Shown: in pieces, positions 30,236-38,966 of the stretch | Layout: the number at the start of each line of letters is the position of its first letter | Position numbering within the stretch: position 1 is the stretch's first letter | Assembly (NCBI GenBank): GCA_963791315.1 | Contig: CAWBRQ010000011.1 | Location: forward strand, 1-64,000 | From: JACCZX01 sp963791315 | GTDB taxonomy: Bacteria; Pseudomonadota; Gammaproteobacteria; Burkholderiales; Burkholderiaceae_F | Direction: 5' to 3' | Length of the DNA stretch: 64,000 nucleotides | Position numbers and translations under genes: made by a program | The notes under the pieces: model-generated | What the model was told of the DNA's origin: nothing | Seen by the model: only the letters and a program-made list of their open reading frames with translations | Databases searched by the model: none

Positions 30236-31000
30236 TTGCCTGCGGAAAACAACCTGGACTTCGTCGGCAAGTTTGCCGCCCCCGCTCTGGCGGGCTTGCC
30301 CAAATACGCGCAGCTGCGCGAAATGCTGATCGCCGCGATCACGTCCGGCTACTGGAAGCCCGGCGACAAGATGCCGACCGAGTCCCAGCTCACTCGTTCA
30401 ACCCCCTACAGTCTGGGGACGGTTCAAAAAGCGCTGCGCGCCTTGGTCGACGAGGGGTTGGTCACGCGCTCGCAAGGAAGTGGAACGTTCGTCACCGAGC
30501 CGCGTCAACCGATTGACGCCCCGCTGCACCTGCGCTTTTTGGGCGGCGACGGTGAGCCCGAGTTTCTGCCGCTGTTTCCGAAAGTGCTTTCGCGCAAGCG
30601 CATCTCGGAGCGAGGCGCGTGGTCGGAATGGTTGCAGCAGAAGGACGGCGACATCGTCTGCATCGATCGCAAGCTGAGTGTGAACGGGGAGTTCACGCTC
30701 TTCAACCGCTTCTACTTCAATGCCGGCAGTTTTCCGGAGATCGCGAAAAAACCGCTGTCGGCTCTTGATGGAGCGAACCTGAAACAACTGCTGGGCAGCT
30801 CCTTTAACGCGCCGATTGCTAATGTGCAGCAGAGAATGTCGTTGGTGAAATTCGCGCCGGATATTTGCAAGACTATCGGGGTGAAGGCGGGAACGAGCGG
30901 GATGTTGCTTGAGAGCGCTGCTAGCGCGGGGCGTGGAATGCCGATCTACTTTTTGGAATCGTTCATTCCACCTAATCGGCGGAAACTGGACATCAGCTAG
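30236..31000 (+). CDS. GntR family regulator, HutC/UTRA subfamily
   Basis: 254 aa. TTG start with SD AAGG 8 bases upstream; no ATG suits. Winged helix at about 20-85: LPKYAQLREMLIAAITSGYWKPGDKMPTESQLTRSTPYSLGTVQKALRALVDEGLVTRSQGSGTFV. Residues 95-250 are a UTRA-type ligand domain (FLESFIPPNRRK at the end). HutC-type proteins are repressors released by a pathway compound. It is divergent from the Bug-FAD oxidoreductase pair and probably regulates it and itself. Its stop overlaps the convergent metallophosphoesterase stop by 8 bases. Confidence 0.85.
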   Translation: MPAENNLDFVGKFAAPALAGLPKYAQLREMLIAAITSGYWKPGDKMPTESQLTRSTPYSLGTVQKALRALVDEGLVTRSQGSGTFVTEPRQPIDAPLHLRFLGGDGEPEFLPLFPKVLSRKRISERGAWSEWLQQKDGDIVCIDRKLSVNGEFTLFNRFYFNAGSFPEIAKKPLSALDGANLKQLLGSSFNAPIANVQQRMSLVKFAPDICKTIGVKAGTSGMLLESAASAGRGMPIYFLESFIPPNRRKLDIS

Positions 31001-32139
31001 CAGTAGCCGGCACCAGACGAAGGTGCGTGATTTCGGACGGTGCGCCGAATCGTTTTGGCGGTCCCCAGTACCCGGTGCCACGACTTGTATAAACCCATAG
31101 CGTTTGTAGCCGATGCAGCCCCGCAGTGAAGGGCTGCTGCAGTCGAACGAAGAAGTTCCACGGCCAGAACTGTCCGCCGTGCGTGTGGCCGGAGAGCTGC
31201 AAATGAAAGCCCGCCTGCAACGCAGCTGCGGCCGACCTCGGCTGATGAGCCAGCAGAATTCGCACCACACCATCGGGTGCACTGGCAATCGCAGCCGCGG
31301 GATCGCTGCGGTGAGATTCATCGAAGTGATGTCCGCTGTGATCCGTGACTCCGGCGATCACCAGCGCGTCGTCGTTGTGACGCAAGACCACGTGCTCATT
31401 GAGCAGCACGTTGACTCCGAGGCCGCGCAACTCGGTCACCCATGCAGCCACGCCGCTGTAATACTCATGGTTGCCGGTCACGAAGTAAGTTCCGTGGCGT
31501 GACGTCAGGCCACCCAGCGGCGCCACGTGCGACCGAAGCTGTGCCACGCTGCCATCGACCAGGTCTCCCGTCACGGCGACCATGTCGGCCTGCAGGCGAT
31601 TGACCGCACCGACGATCGACTGCAGATAATCACCCTTGATTGTCGGGCCGACATGTACGTCGCTGATCTGGGCAATCGTGAAGCCATGCAACGACGCGGG
31701 CAGATTGACGATCGGAACATCGACTTCAACCACTCGCGCAGTGCGACGCGCATTGATTAGCCCCCAAATCGTCATCAGCGTCGCCGCTGCCGGAACGGCG
31801 AGCGCACTCCATACGGCGAACGTAGCGACGGACAACGCCAGACCGAGTTCGCTGGCTAATCCAGAGAGCCGCTAGCGCGACATCACGCAGCAGCGTCAGG
31901 ACAAAAAGGCTCGACAGGAAGCCCATCGCGACGAACGCCGCCACCATCGCGATGTCGTGCCCCCGGCCCTGCGGGCTGCGACGACTACGCCATTGATTGA
32001 ACCCTACCTGCAGCGAGATCGCGGAAAGGATGACGAGCAGCGCGACCCCGATCTGCGCCCAGGTGAAGTCAACCAGAGCGGGGATGAGGCGCCAGGCGAT
32101 GTACGCGTGGATCAAAAGCGAGATGACGCTTAGCGGCAT
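30993..32139 (-). CDS. Membrane-anchored metallophosphoesterase, YkuE/YaeI type (one frameshift)
   Basis: About 382 aa. The first 150 residues hold four or so hydrophobic helices (MPLSVISLLIHAYIAW, VALLVILSAISL). The catalytic domain follows: ISDVHVGP (D, H), VAVTGDLVDG (GD), FVTGNHEYY (GNHE), LLAHQPR and SGHTHGGQ (GHxH), the full calcineurin-like set that binds two metals. The frame shifts near 31860. YkuE/YaeI-like proteins are phosphodiester hydrolases facing the periplasm; substrate unknown. It is convergent with the GntR gene. Confidence 0.8.
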
Positions 32140-32260
32140 GTGTCCCGGCAGACTGCGGGTGAAAGAGGAAGGCTGGGGCAGTATGTGGCGCCGCCAACCG
32201 ATTCTTCAACGCCCCGGTAGTCGGTCTCGCGTGGGCGGCACATACAATCCCTAACTCCGT

Positions 32261-33027
32261 ATGACGCTCACCTACCTTCTTGTCGACTTCGAAAACGTGC
32301 AGCCGCAGGTGGCCGATCTTGGCCTTCTACGCGGTGACGAGTTTCGCGTGCTCATATTTCATGGCGTCCACCAGAACAAGTTCGACGTCGGCCATGTACA
32401 AGGCGCTGCAACCACTCGGCGACAAAGTGGAGCTGGTGCAAAGTGATCGTCAGGGGCCTGACGTCTTGGACTTTCACATTTCGTTCTACCTCGGGCGGTT
32501 GGTGAAGGCAGCATCTGGACCAGAGAGGGACGTCGCAATCAGCGCGGTTCTTCGTAATCTCGAAAGACAGAGGGTTCGATTCGTTGATCGTGCACATTCG
32601 ATCGCTCGGCTTCGAGGCGCATCGCGTGGCAACGATTCGTGCAGCGCTTGGCACGACTACATCAGCGAGTCCGCCACCCGCGCGGCCTGCAGTCGCGAGG
32701 AAAGTAGCGTCCAAGAAAGTTTCAGCAGCGAAGAAGGCACCTGCGGCGAAACCAGCCGCGAAGGCGGCGGTGCGCAAGGTCGCGGGCGCGGCGCTCGCGA
32801 CAAAAGCAGTCGAGAGTCCGAAGCAGATTGTGCTCGACAGTCTGCGACGCATGGGAAGAAAGCTTCCCGGCAAGCGCAAGGGACTCGAGCATCACATCGA
32901 AAGCCATCTCGGCCGCAAGGTTGACATCGACGCGGTGCGCGCGCTGGTCGCGGAGATGGAACGCGACGGCGTGTTGCAGATCATCGACAACAAGGTCGAG
33001 TACACGCTGCCGAAGGCGAGCAAGTAA
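32261..33027 (+). CDS. NYN/PIN-like domain protein with Lys/Ala-rich linker and C-terminal helical domain (frameshifted)
   Basis: Begins TYLLVDFENVQP, the start of NYN/PIN-like nucleases (acidic residue after VDF/VDxEN). Then FRVLIFHGVHQNKFDV, VELVQSDRQGPDVLDFHISFYLGRLV and, in a third frame, SLIVHIRSLGFEAHRV, the usual C-terminal half (the D of SKDRGFDSL). A linker rich in Lys and Ala (about residues 140-185) resembles histone H1-like tails and may bind nucleic acid. The last 65 residues (KQIVLDSLRRMGRKLPGKRKGLEHHIESHL) are a helical module. Frames change near 32395 and 32565. Probably an RNA-directed protein; inference. Confidence 0.65.
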
Positions 33028-33051
33028 AGCTACCCACCCGCCCGTTCTCTC

Positions 33052-33898
33052 TCAACGGAGCGCAACAGAGAGTTCGCGCATCGGCCTCGGGTACCCAAGA
33101 TATTCGTGGTTGTTATCTCGATCCTGCACCTGCAGGAATTTAACCAGGCGCTGGTTGACCGCGGTCGCATGCGTGATCGGTCCCATGTGCCCCATTGCCG
33201 GCAGCACTTCGTATTGGGCGCGAGGAAGCGTCAGGCGAAGCAGTTCCGCGATGGCGCGTGCGACAGCGACGGTTTGTGCACCGCTGATGAATAACATCGG
33301 CATCCGGAGCAGGGCCAACTGCGCGCGCTGAAGCGGCTCGTGAAACAGCGCGTCGAATTGTTGGAGCACGGCAGGCATGCGCGTCGCAATCGAAGCCCGT
33401 TTGCCGTCGGGCAGGGAGTCCCACGCGCCGGCGCCGGACCAAAAATCGATGAATGTCTGCGCCGCCGAATGGTTTTCACCGGTGGCGAGCTGTTCGCGCA
33501 TCGCGTCGGCGACAGCGACCACGTCCTGGGCTGCCGGATGGTGAGCAACGTCGTCGAACAAGAAGCGGAACAGCACCGGCTCGTACGCCACAAGGCTCCG
33601 AACTGATTTCGGATACATCGTCGCCAACTTAATCGCGACCGCGGCACCATAGGAATGGCCGATGACATGCACGGGACCGGCGTCTTCAAGCGCCGGCATC
33701 GCGAGCGCCACCTCATCGGCGAGCGTCAAGCGCGTCATCGGTGCGCCACGCCGGTTGCTCGCCGTGACCGTGAAGCTCAATCGCGCGGACACGAAACTGC
33801 GGTTTCAACATCTCGGCCAGACGATCCCATTGCCGTGCCGAGCTGGCACTCGAATGCAGCAACACAACAGTGCGCTGCTGCGGATGGATGATGTGCAT
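33052..33898 (-). CDS. Alpha/beta hydrolase (one frameshift)
   Basis: About 281 aa cytoplasmic alpha/beta hydrolase. VVLLHSSASSARQWDRLA holds the oxyanion region, VHVIGHSYGAAVAIKLA the nucleophile elbow near residue 105, and VLPAMGHMGPITH the catalytic His. The frame changes near 33750, between HGHGEQ and MTRLTLADEV. No signal peptide. The substrate is unknown. It lies 9 bases downstream of the diiron protein gene, so the two are probably co-transcribed. Confidence 0.75.
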
Positions 33899-33907
33899 GT
33901 CGCCTCC

Positions 33908-34874
33908 TCAATGTCCGACGTGCGCGAGGATCGGCGCTAGCGCCTTGCCGATCCGCTCCATCTGCGCCGGCGTTACGAGCGCCTTCAACACCTCGCCGAA
34001 GCGCGGCTCCTGCACGCCGCTGACGATGTATTGCCAGCGATACGCCTTCAGCAGCACGTCATGGATGGCCGTCTCCTCGGCGGACGAGAACGTCCGGCCG
34101 GCGGACTGGACGAAGTACTCGGCATCGGCCTCGGCCTGCATCTGCACGATGCCGTCGACGGCGCCCACAAGCTCGATCAGATCGGTGACACCCTGGTCGC
34201 GCTCCGAGTCCGTCAGCCGCTCGTGCTCGCGCCGCCATTCCAACTCGTCCATGATCGCGTGCTGCGATTCTTCCTTCCAGTGAAACAGGAACACGTCGCG
34301 CCACAGTTCCGAAAGGTTCGGAGTCGGGCTCGATGCTCGATCGATAGTGCGCTTGCGTGAATAGCTCGATATCGAGCGTCAGGCCGAGCACGGCCCACGT
34401 CGATTTGCTGAGCACCGCACTGGCGACATCGTTCGGCTGCGGCTTGAAGCTGTAGCCCGGTGGCATTCCGGCCGCGGCCATCTGCTCGAGCCGGCGGAAC
34501 AACTCCTGATGCTTCAGCTCTTCGTCGGTGAAGCGCACCAGCGCTTCCAGCGCGACCTGGTCGCCGAACCAGTAATCCTTGCTGATTTCGAGCGTCTTGG
34601 CGCCGATGTACCGTTCCACCAGCCCGAAGATGTTCGCGTAGGTTCGGCCCTGGATCTGCGACAGGAACCGCATTTCTGCCGGCTGCAGGAACGCTAGTTC
34701 AGTGACCTTCGACAGTCCGTCGGGCAGGAACTTCTTGTCGAAGTCGAACTTGCGCCCGCGAATCACGTCACGATCGATATCCCAGCGGATGCGCTTGGAC
34801 GCCGCGATGCACTTGGCGTAGCGCTGAGTCGTGGGTTCGATGCGATTTATTGGCTCTTGAGTTGCTGCGTACAT
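33908..34874 (-). CDS. Ferritin-like diiron protein (one frameshift)
   Basis: About 321 aa. Two four-helix-bundle iron half-sites are visible: E-R-Y-I-G-A-K-T-L-E and DEELKHQELFRRLE (ExxH near residue 125), then LFTQAHY and HWKEESQHAIMDELEW (EExxH near 200). This is the ligand layout of AurF-like or rubrerythrin-like diiron oxidases. The frame changes near 34325, between SIEPDS and PNLSELWRDVFLF. The ATG at 34874 (MYAATQEP) follows the SD GGAGGCAAACTC. It might oxidise or N-oxygenate a substrate, or scavenge peroxide. Lies between the hydrolase and DUF1127 genes. Confidence 0.7.
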
Positions 34875-34905
34875 GAGTTTGCCTCCAGTGAAGTTGTTGG
34901 ATGTG

Positions 34906-35319
34906 CTATGAGCGTGAGCGCTGGCTGGGCCGGACTGTGGCGAAGCGGGCGCGGGTGGATTCGGCAACGCCCGCGACTTCGGCGGCAACCGACATGAGTT
35001 CGCTGCGATGGAATCCGAGGTCGCGCAAGATCCGCGGATCAAGCGCACGCAGCGCGGCGTAAGTCGCGCTTGCGTGCTGCCGGTGCTTCCACCGGGTAAT
35101 CATTCGCCGCCCGAAGTCACCGATGGCTTGCAGCGCCGCGCTGACGATTTCCCTCAGTTGATACGATCGATGCGCTCGCGCGAGGTGGTAAAGCTCGCCG
35201 CTCGACAGCGGTAGCTGCAGTTCGGTGGGATCGATGACGGCATCGCCAAATCCGTTGCCGGCGAAGACCCGGAGGGCGCGCGCCTCGCTCTCGCTGCGTA
35301 GTTGGAAAGTGTTTCGCAT
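34906..35319 (-). CDS. DUF1127 domain protein
   Basis: 137 aa, longer than the usual 45-80. The DUF1127 motif is in the C-terminal half: TYAALRALDPRILRDLGFHRSEL (about residues 86-110). DUF1127 proteins are small, Arg-rich and often stress- or RNA-related in proteobacteria. The N-terminal part (MRNTFQLRSESEARALRVFAG) is specific. Its SD lies inside a hairpin just before the ATG (35322-35344). Same direction as the diiron protein gene, 31 bases apart. Confidence 0.8.
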   Translation of the reverse strand: MRNTFQLRSESEARALRVFAGNGFGDAVIDPTELQLPLSSGELYHLARAHRSYQLREIVSAALQAIGDFGRRMITRWKHRQHASATYAALRALDPRILRDLGFHRSELMSVAAEVAGVAESTRARFATVRPSQRSRS

Positions 35320-35321
35320 GT

Positions 35322-35344
35322 GTTCGTCCTTTCGAAAGACGAAC
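35322..35344 (-). promoter_or_regulatory. Hairpin that buries the SD of the DUF1127 gene
   Basis: Read on the minus strand, GTTCGT pairs with ACGAAC around the palindrome CTTTCGAAAG, with one bulged base. The structure ends three bases before ATG 35319 and holds the SD AAAGGA in its 3' half. Such a stem could hide the ribosome site until melted, as an RNA thermometer would, or it could be a protein operator. Confidence 0.5.
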
Positions 35345-35620
35345 TGTGCTCAACGATGCGTTGCACGAGCGTTCCTCGCCTCCCTAAGTCATCGTGAAGG
35401 ACGCTTGCGACGCTTTCATTTCCGCAGCCCTCCCTGATTCTTACGTTTGAAACAGATAGGTAGCGAGCACGTCGGCACGCATGGCGGTATGTGCGCTGGC
35501 CAGGCAGATTGGAGGTGCACGTGCGGAAGTATCGTTACGAGGACGTCGCATAGTGAGCGAGACTGCGGGCCGGTTGCTAGAGTTGTGTTCTATCGGGTAT
35601 TTTTGAATCTGGGCTGAGCG
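35345..35620. other. Gene-free stretch before the cysteine-rich protein gene
   Basis: About 275 bases with only weak open frames. It should hold the divergent promoters of the DUF1127 gene (minus) and the cysteine-rich protein gene (plus). No -35/-10 pair stands out. Confidence 0.4.
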
Positions 35621-35800
35621 ATGAACTGCGTGTTGTGCATGGACAAGATGTTTTTGTGCGAAACATGCAGACAGTTGACGCCTTGGCCGTGCCCGATGGA
35701 GCACGATTGTTCGATGCCGTGCCCGCAGTGCAATCCCGAAGGCGATTCGCCGGGCGGTTTTGAATCGAGCGACCGCGGTGTTGGACACGAGCCCTACTAA
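35621..35800 (+). CDS. 59-aa cysteine-rich protein with CxxC pairs
   Basis: Open frame from ATG 35621 to TAA 35798-35800. Eight cysteines at residues 3, 6, 13, 16, 24, 30, 35 and 38 form three CxxC pairs (CVLC, CETC, CPQC) plus C24 and C30 (MNCVLCMDKMFLCETCRQ and MPCPQCNPEG). The tail is Gly/Ser/Asp-rich without Cys. The layout suggests two four-Cys metal sites, like a zinc-ribbon or rubredoxin-like knuckle. SD is weak (GGGCTGAG). It lies 19 bases before the TPR protein gene. No family recognised. The even Cys spacing makes chance unlikely. Confidence 0.55.
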   Translation: MNCVLCMDKMFLCETCRQLTPWPCPMEHDCSMPCPQCNPEGDSPGGFESSDRGVGHEPY

Positions 35801-35819
35801 AGAGGTTTGCTTTTAGCCA

Positions 35820-36692
35820 GTGTTGCGCCCCTGCCTCGTATTCTTTCTATTTGGTTTGGTCTACGTTTCGTCTGCGATGGCCATTGATCTTGCGCCGCTA
35901 TGGGACTTCAACCAGCCCGAGCTGAGTGAGCAGCGCTTTCGTGCCGCGCTCGCAGGTGCCAGTCCCGACGATGCTCTGATTCTGCAAACGCAAATCGCGC
36001 GCACCTACGGACTGCGGGGCGATTTCGAAGGTGCTCGGCAGATACTCAGCAGTATCGAGCCGCAGGTTGCGACTGCGACTCCCGAAGTTCGCGTGCGCTA
36101 TGAGCTCGAGCTCGGCCGAACACTGGCGTCAGCCAAGCATGCAGCTGACTCGCTGACACCGGCTGTCAAGGAGCAGGCGCGAGCCAGATACTTGCGTGCG
36201 CTCGAACTTGCGAAGGCCGATCACCTGGATGCACTCGCGATCGATGCTGTGCACATGCTCGCGTTCGTCGACACAGCCCCGGCGGACCAATTGAAATGGG
36301 GCGAAGAAGCGCTTGCGATCGCGCTCTCCTCATCGCAGCCGGCCGCCCGAAAATGGGAGGCGTCGCTTCGTAACAACGTGGGTTACGCGCTGCATCAACT
36401 GCAGCGCTACGACGAGGCGCTGGCTCAATTCCAGCAAGCGCTGGCGCTGTACGAGCGTGGCGACGATGCGGAAGCCACGCGTGCCGCGCACTGGATGATC
36501 GCCTGGACGCTGCGCGCATTGAATCGGCTGGATGAAGCACTTGCGATCCAGTTGCGTCTTGAACGCGAATGCGAGGCGGCCGGTGTGCCCGACCCGTATG
36601 TTTTCGATGAGCTGGAAGCGCTATATCGCGCGCGAGGCGACGACGTTCGGGCGCGCGAGTACGCAAACAGAAGAAAGCAGTTGACCCGATAA
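35820..36692 (+). CDS. Exported TPR-repeat protein
   Basis: 290 aa from GTG 35820 (SD AGAGGT upstream). Signal peptide residues 1-21 ending SSAMA. Then helical repeats: QTQIARTYGLRGDFEGARQIL, ALELAKADHLDALAIDAVHML, ALHQLQRYDEALAQFQQALALYERG and LRALNRLDEALAIQLRLE, and a last helical pair LYRARGDDVRAREYANRR. These are TPR motifs, a scaffold for protein binding in the periplasm. The partner is unknown. It is convergent with the next gene. Confidence 0.75.
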   Translation: MLRPCLVFFLFGLVYVSSAMAIDLAPLWDFNQPELSEQRFRAALAGASPDDALILQTQIARTYGLRGDFEGARQILSSIEPQVATATPEVRVRYELELGRTLASAKHAADSLTPAVKEQARARYLRALELAKADHLDALAIDAVHMLAFVDTAPADQLKWGEEALAIALSSSQPAARKWEASLRNNVGYALHQLQRYDEALAQFQQALALYERGDDAEATRAAHWMIAWTLRALNRLDEALAIQLRLERECEAAGVPDPYVFDELEALYRARGDDVRAREYANRRKQLTR

Positions 36693-36717
36693 GCACAGCG
36701 AGCGGGAGGCCAGCGCT

Positions 36718-37515
36718 CTATTGCTTCTGCTGCTTGTGTGCGTTGTGCTCCATTTCTGCGGTGTTCAACGTCATCATCTGCTCGCCGATCCAGATCTTGT
36801 CGCGCTCGGTTTCGTTGGGGTAGATGTGCGTCATCCAGCCGAGCGCTAGCGGAATCCAGTAGCCGCCCGCTGCCTGGCACGTAGCTTCGTCGCCGATCGA
36901 GCCGGCAAAGCCGAAGCGCGCACCTGGACCATCCCAGTCTTTCCTGGGAGTGCCGCTCGGCCAACCGCAGAAGTGCACATGACGGTGCCAGACGCCGACA
37001 CTGAGCGGTACACGCTTGTCCAACTCAGCGGGCAGCGCATTAGCGGGTGCGGTGTACATGACGCCAACTGCCTGCATGCCATTCGGTGTGCGCTTGTAGA
37101 GAATCGAACCGGGACGCTCGAGGTCGATGGCGTTCTTTTCATTGCCGGCGCGAAAATGGTGCGTGTAATGCACTTCTTCGCCGATCTTTCCACTGGGAGC
37201 GAACGGTGCATAGCCTTCGGCTTCGGCGTCGGCGACATCGCGATAGGTTTCAAGCACGCGGCGCGCGGTGGCGCGAATTTCTTCGGCACGCGCGGCATCG
37301 CCGGGCTGCAGCGGCTGCCGCACGCTCATCTGCATGTGCTTGCCCATCATGTGCGTCTGCACCGGCGTATCGCTCGACTCTCCGCTGACCCAACGGAGCA
37401 CGCGCTGCCACAGCGGTACCCCGGCGTTGGCAGTGCCCGCGCCGATCAACAGCGCGGCGATCGCGGCAAACATCAGAAGCCTGCGCGTCATCATTGAAGT
37501 ATTTCCGGACCGCAT
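36718..37515 (-). CDS. Exported protein with WHRHVHFC motif, unknown function
   Basis: 265 aa. ATG 37515 has the SD AAGGAG; the signal peptide ends GTANAG. The mature part has a Met/His stretch (THMMGKHMQM), HYTHHFR, GVMYTAP and the striking GVWHRHVHFCGWPSGTPRKDWDG, followed by GFAGSIGDEATC and WMTHIYPNE. The His/Cys clusters suggest a metal site, perhaps copper or iron, in the periplasm. I recall similar unnamed proteins in soil bacteria but no function. Confidence 0.6.
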   Translation of the reverse strand: MRSGNTSMMTRRLLMFAAIAALLIGAGTANAGVPLWQRVLRWVSGESSDTPVQTHMMGKHMQMSVRQPLQPGDAARAEEIRATARRVLETYRDVADAEAEGYAPFAPSGKIGEEVHYTHHFRAGNEKNAIDLERPGSILYKRTPNGMQAVGVMYTAPANALPAELDKRVPLSVGVWHRHVHFCGWPSGTPRKDWDGPGARFGFAGSIGDEATCQAAGGYWIPLALGWMTHIYPNETERDKIWIGEQMMTLNTAEMEHNAHKQQKQ

Positions 37516-37587
37516 CGTGACTGCTCCTTAGTTCTTACAGAGCTTGATGCTGATATGGAGTGCCCGTGTCGTGTGTGTCGTTTGATG

Positions 37588-37615
37588 TCGTGCATGTCAT
37601 TGTTGACATGCACGA
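37588..37615. terminator. Perfect 12-bp inverted repeat after the bkd operon
   Basis: TCGTGCATGTCA (37588-37599), loop TTGT, TGACATGCACGA (37604-37615). It lies 17 bases past the bkdB stop and before the next gene. No T-tract follows, so it could instead be an operator. Confidence 0.5.
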
Positions 37616-37632
37616 ACGATGGCCGTCACTAC

Positions 37633-38896
37633 CTACGCCTGCGGAATGAACAAGGTGGCGGGCACTTCCAGCAAGCGGCGCACTCTTTGAATGAACTCGG
37701 CGGCGTCCTGACCATCGACGACGCGATGGTCGAACGACGACGACAGGTTCATCAGCTTGCGCGCGATCACGGCCCCGTCTACAAACATCGGCCGCTCGAC
37801 GATCCGGTTGATGCCGACGATGGCCACTTCCGGATGATTGATGATCGGAGTCGACACGATGCCGCCCAGTGGGCCCAGGCTCGAGATCGTGATCGTCGAC
37901 CCGCTTAACTCCCCTCGATCTGCCTTGCCGTCGCGCGCGGCGCCGGCCAGGCGCGACACTTCAGCGGCACTTTCCCAGATGTCGCGCGCCTCGGCGTGTC
38001 TGACTACGGGCACCACGAGTCCGGACTTGGTTTGCGTTGCGATGCCCAGATGCACCGCGCGATAGCGGGTGATGATTCCGGCGTCGTCGTCGAAGTGCGC
38101 GTTGATCTGCGGATAGTCGGCGACTGCGAGCACCACCGCGCGCATGATGAACGGCAGCAAGGTGAGCTTCGGTTGATCTTCGCGGCGAGTTTCGTTCAGA
38201 AAGGCGCGCAGCTTTTCGAGCTCGGTGACATCGACTTCCTCGACGTACGCGAAGTGCGGAATGCGCCGCTTCGACTCCTGCATCTTTTGCGCGATCTTGC
38301 GTCGCAGTCCGATGACCGGGATTTGCTTCGGTGTCGTCCTGTTCGACTAACTCTGATTGGATGCGCGCAGCGACAGGCGCGCGCTTGCCCGCTGGGTGCG
38401 CATCGAGGTCGCGGTGTTCGATGCGGCCTGCCGGGCCGCTGCCTGAGACATCACGCAGTTCGATGCCGAGCTCGCGTGCGTGCCGCCGCACCGATGGCGA
38501 TGCGAGCGGTTTTTGATCGGAAGCCCGGCTCGGTGAAGGTACCGCCGCAGTGCGCGCCGGCGCCGCTCCGTTGCCGGCTTTTGCGACCGTCGCGGTTGCA
38601 GCCGCGGGTGGCGCAGCGGCAGCCGTGGCCTTCGCGATCTCATCGGTGCCGCCCCCATCGATATCGAGCCGCATCAACTCGGCGCCGACAGCAACCACAT
38701 CACCTGCCTTGGCGCCCAGCGCGATCACCTTGCCCTTGACCGGCGAAGGAATCTCCACCGCCGCTTTGTCGGTCATCACATCGGCGAGCGCTTGATCTTC
38801 CTGCACTTCGTCGCCCAACTTGACGTGCCACGCGACGACTTCGACTTCGGCAATGCCTTCACCGATATCCGGCATCTTGATGACGTGGACGTTCAT
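37633..38896 (-). CDS. bkdB: Branched-chain 2-oxoacid dehydrogenase E2 (dihydrolipoyl acyltransferase), one frameshift
   Basis: About 420 aa, E2 core of the branched-chain keto acid dehydrogenase complex. The lipoyl domain is residues 1-80, with MPDIGEGIAEVEVV and the lipoyl Lys in TDKAAVEIPS. An Ala/Pro linker follows, then the peripheral-subunit domain (SPSVRRHARELGIELRDVSGSGPAGRI). The catalytic domain ends SSSFDHRVVDGQDAAEF (DHRxxDG His). The frame changes near 38335, between VEQDDTE and QIPVIGLRRKIAQKM. It acts with bkdA1-bkdA2 to make acyl-CoA from valine-, leucine- and isoleucine-derived acids. Confidence 0.85.
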
Positions 38897-38966
38897 GCTG
38901 CCCCCTCGCCCTGCGGGCGGTCCCCCCAAGGGGGACGCGAGCGCCTTCGGAGCGGCCGTGCGGCGC

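Noticed and set aside
35441..35788. 115-codon minus-strand frame over the cysteine-rich gene
   Set aside because: Composition like a shadow frame; the plus frame has a non-random Cys pattern.
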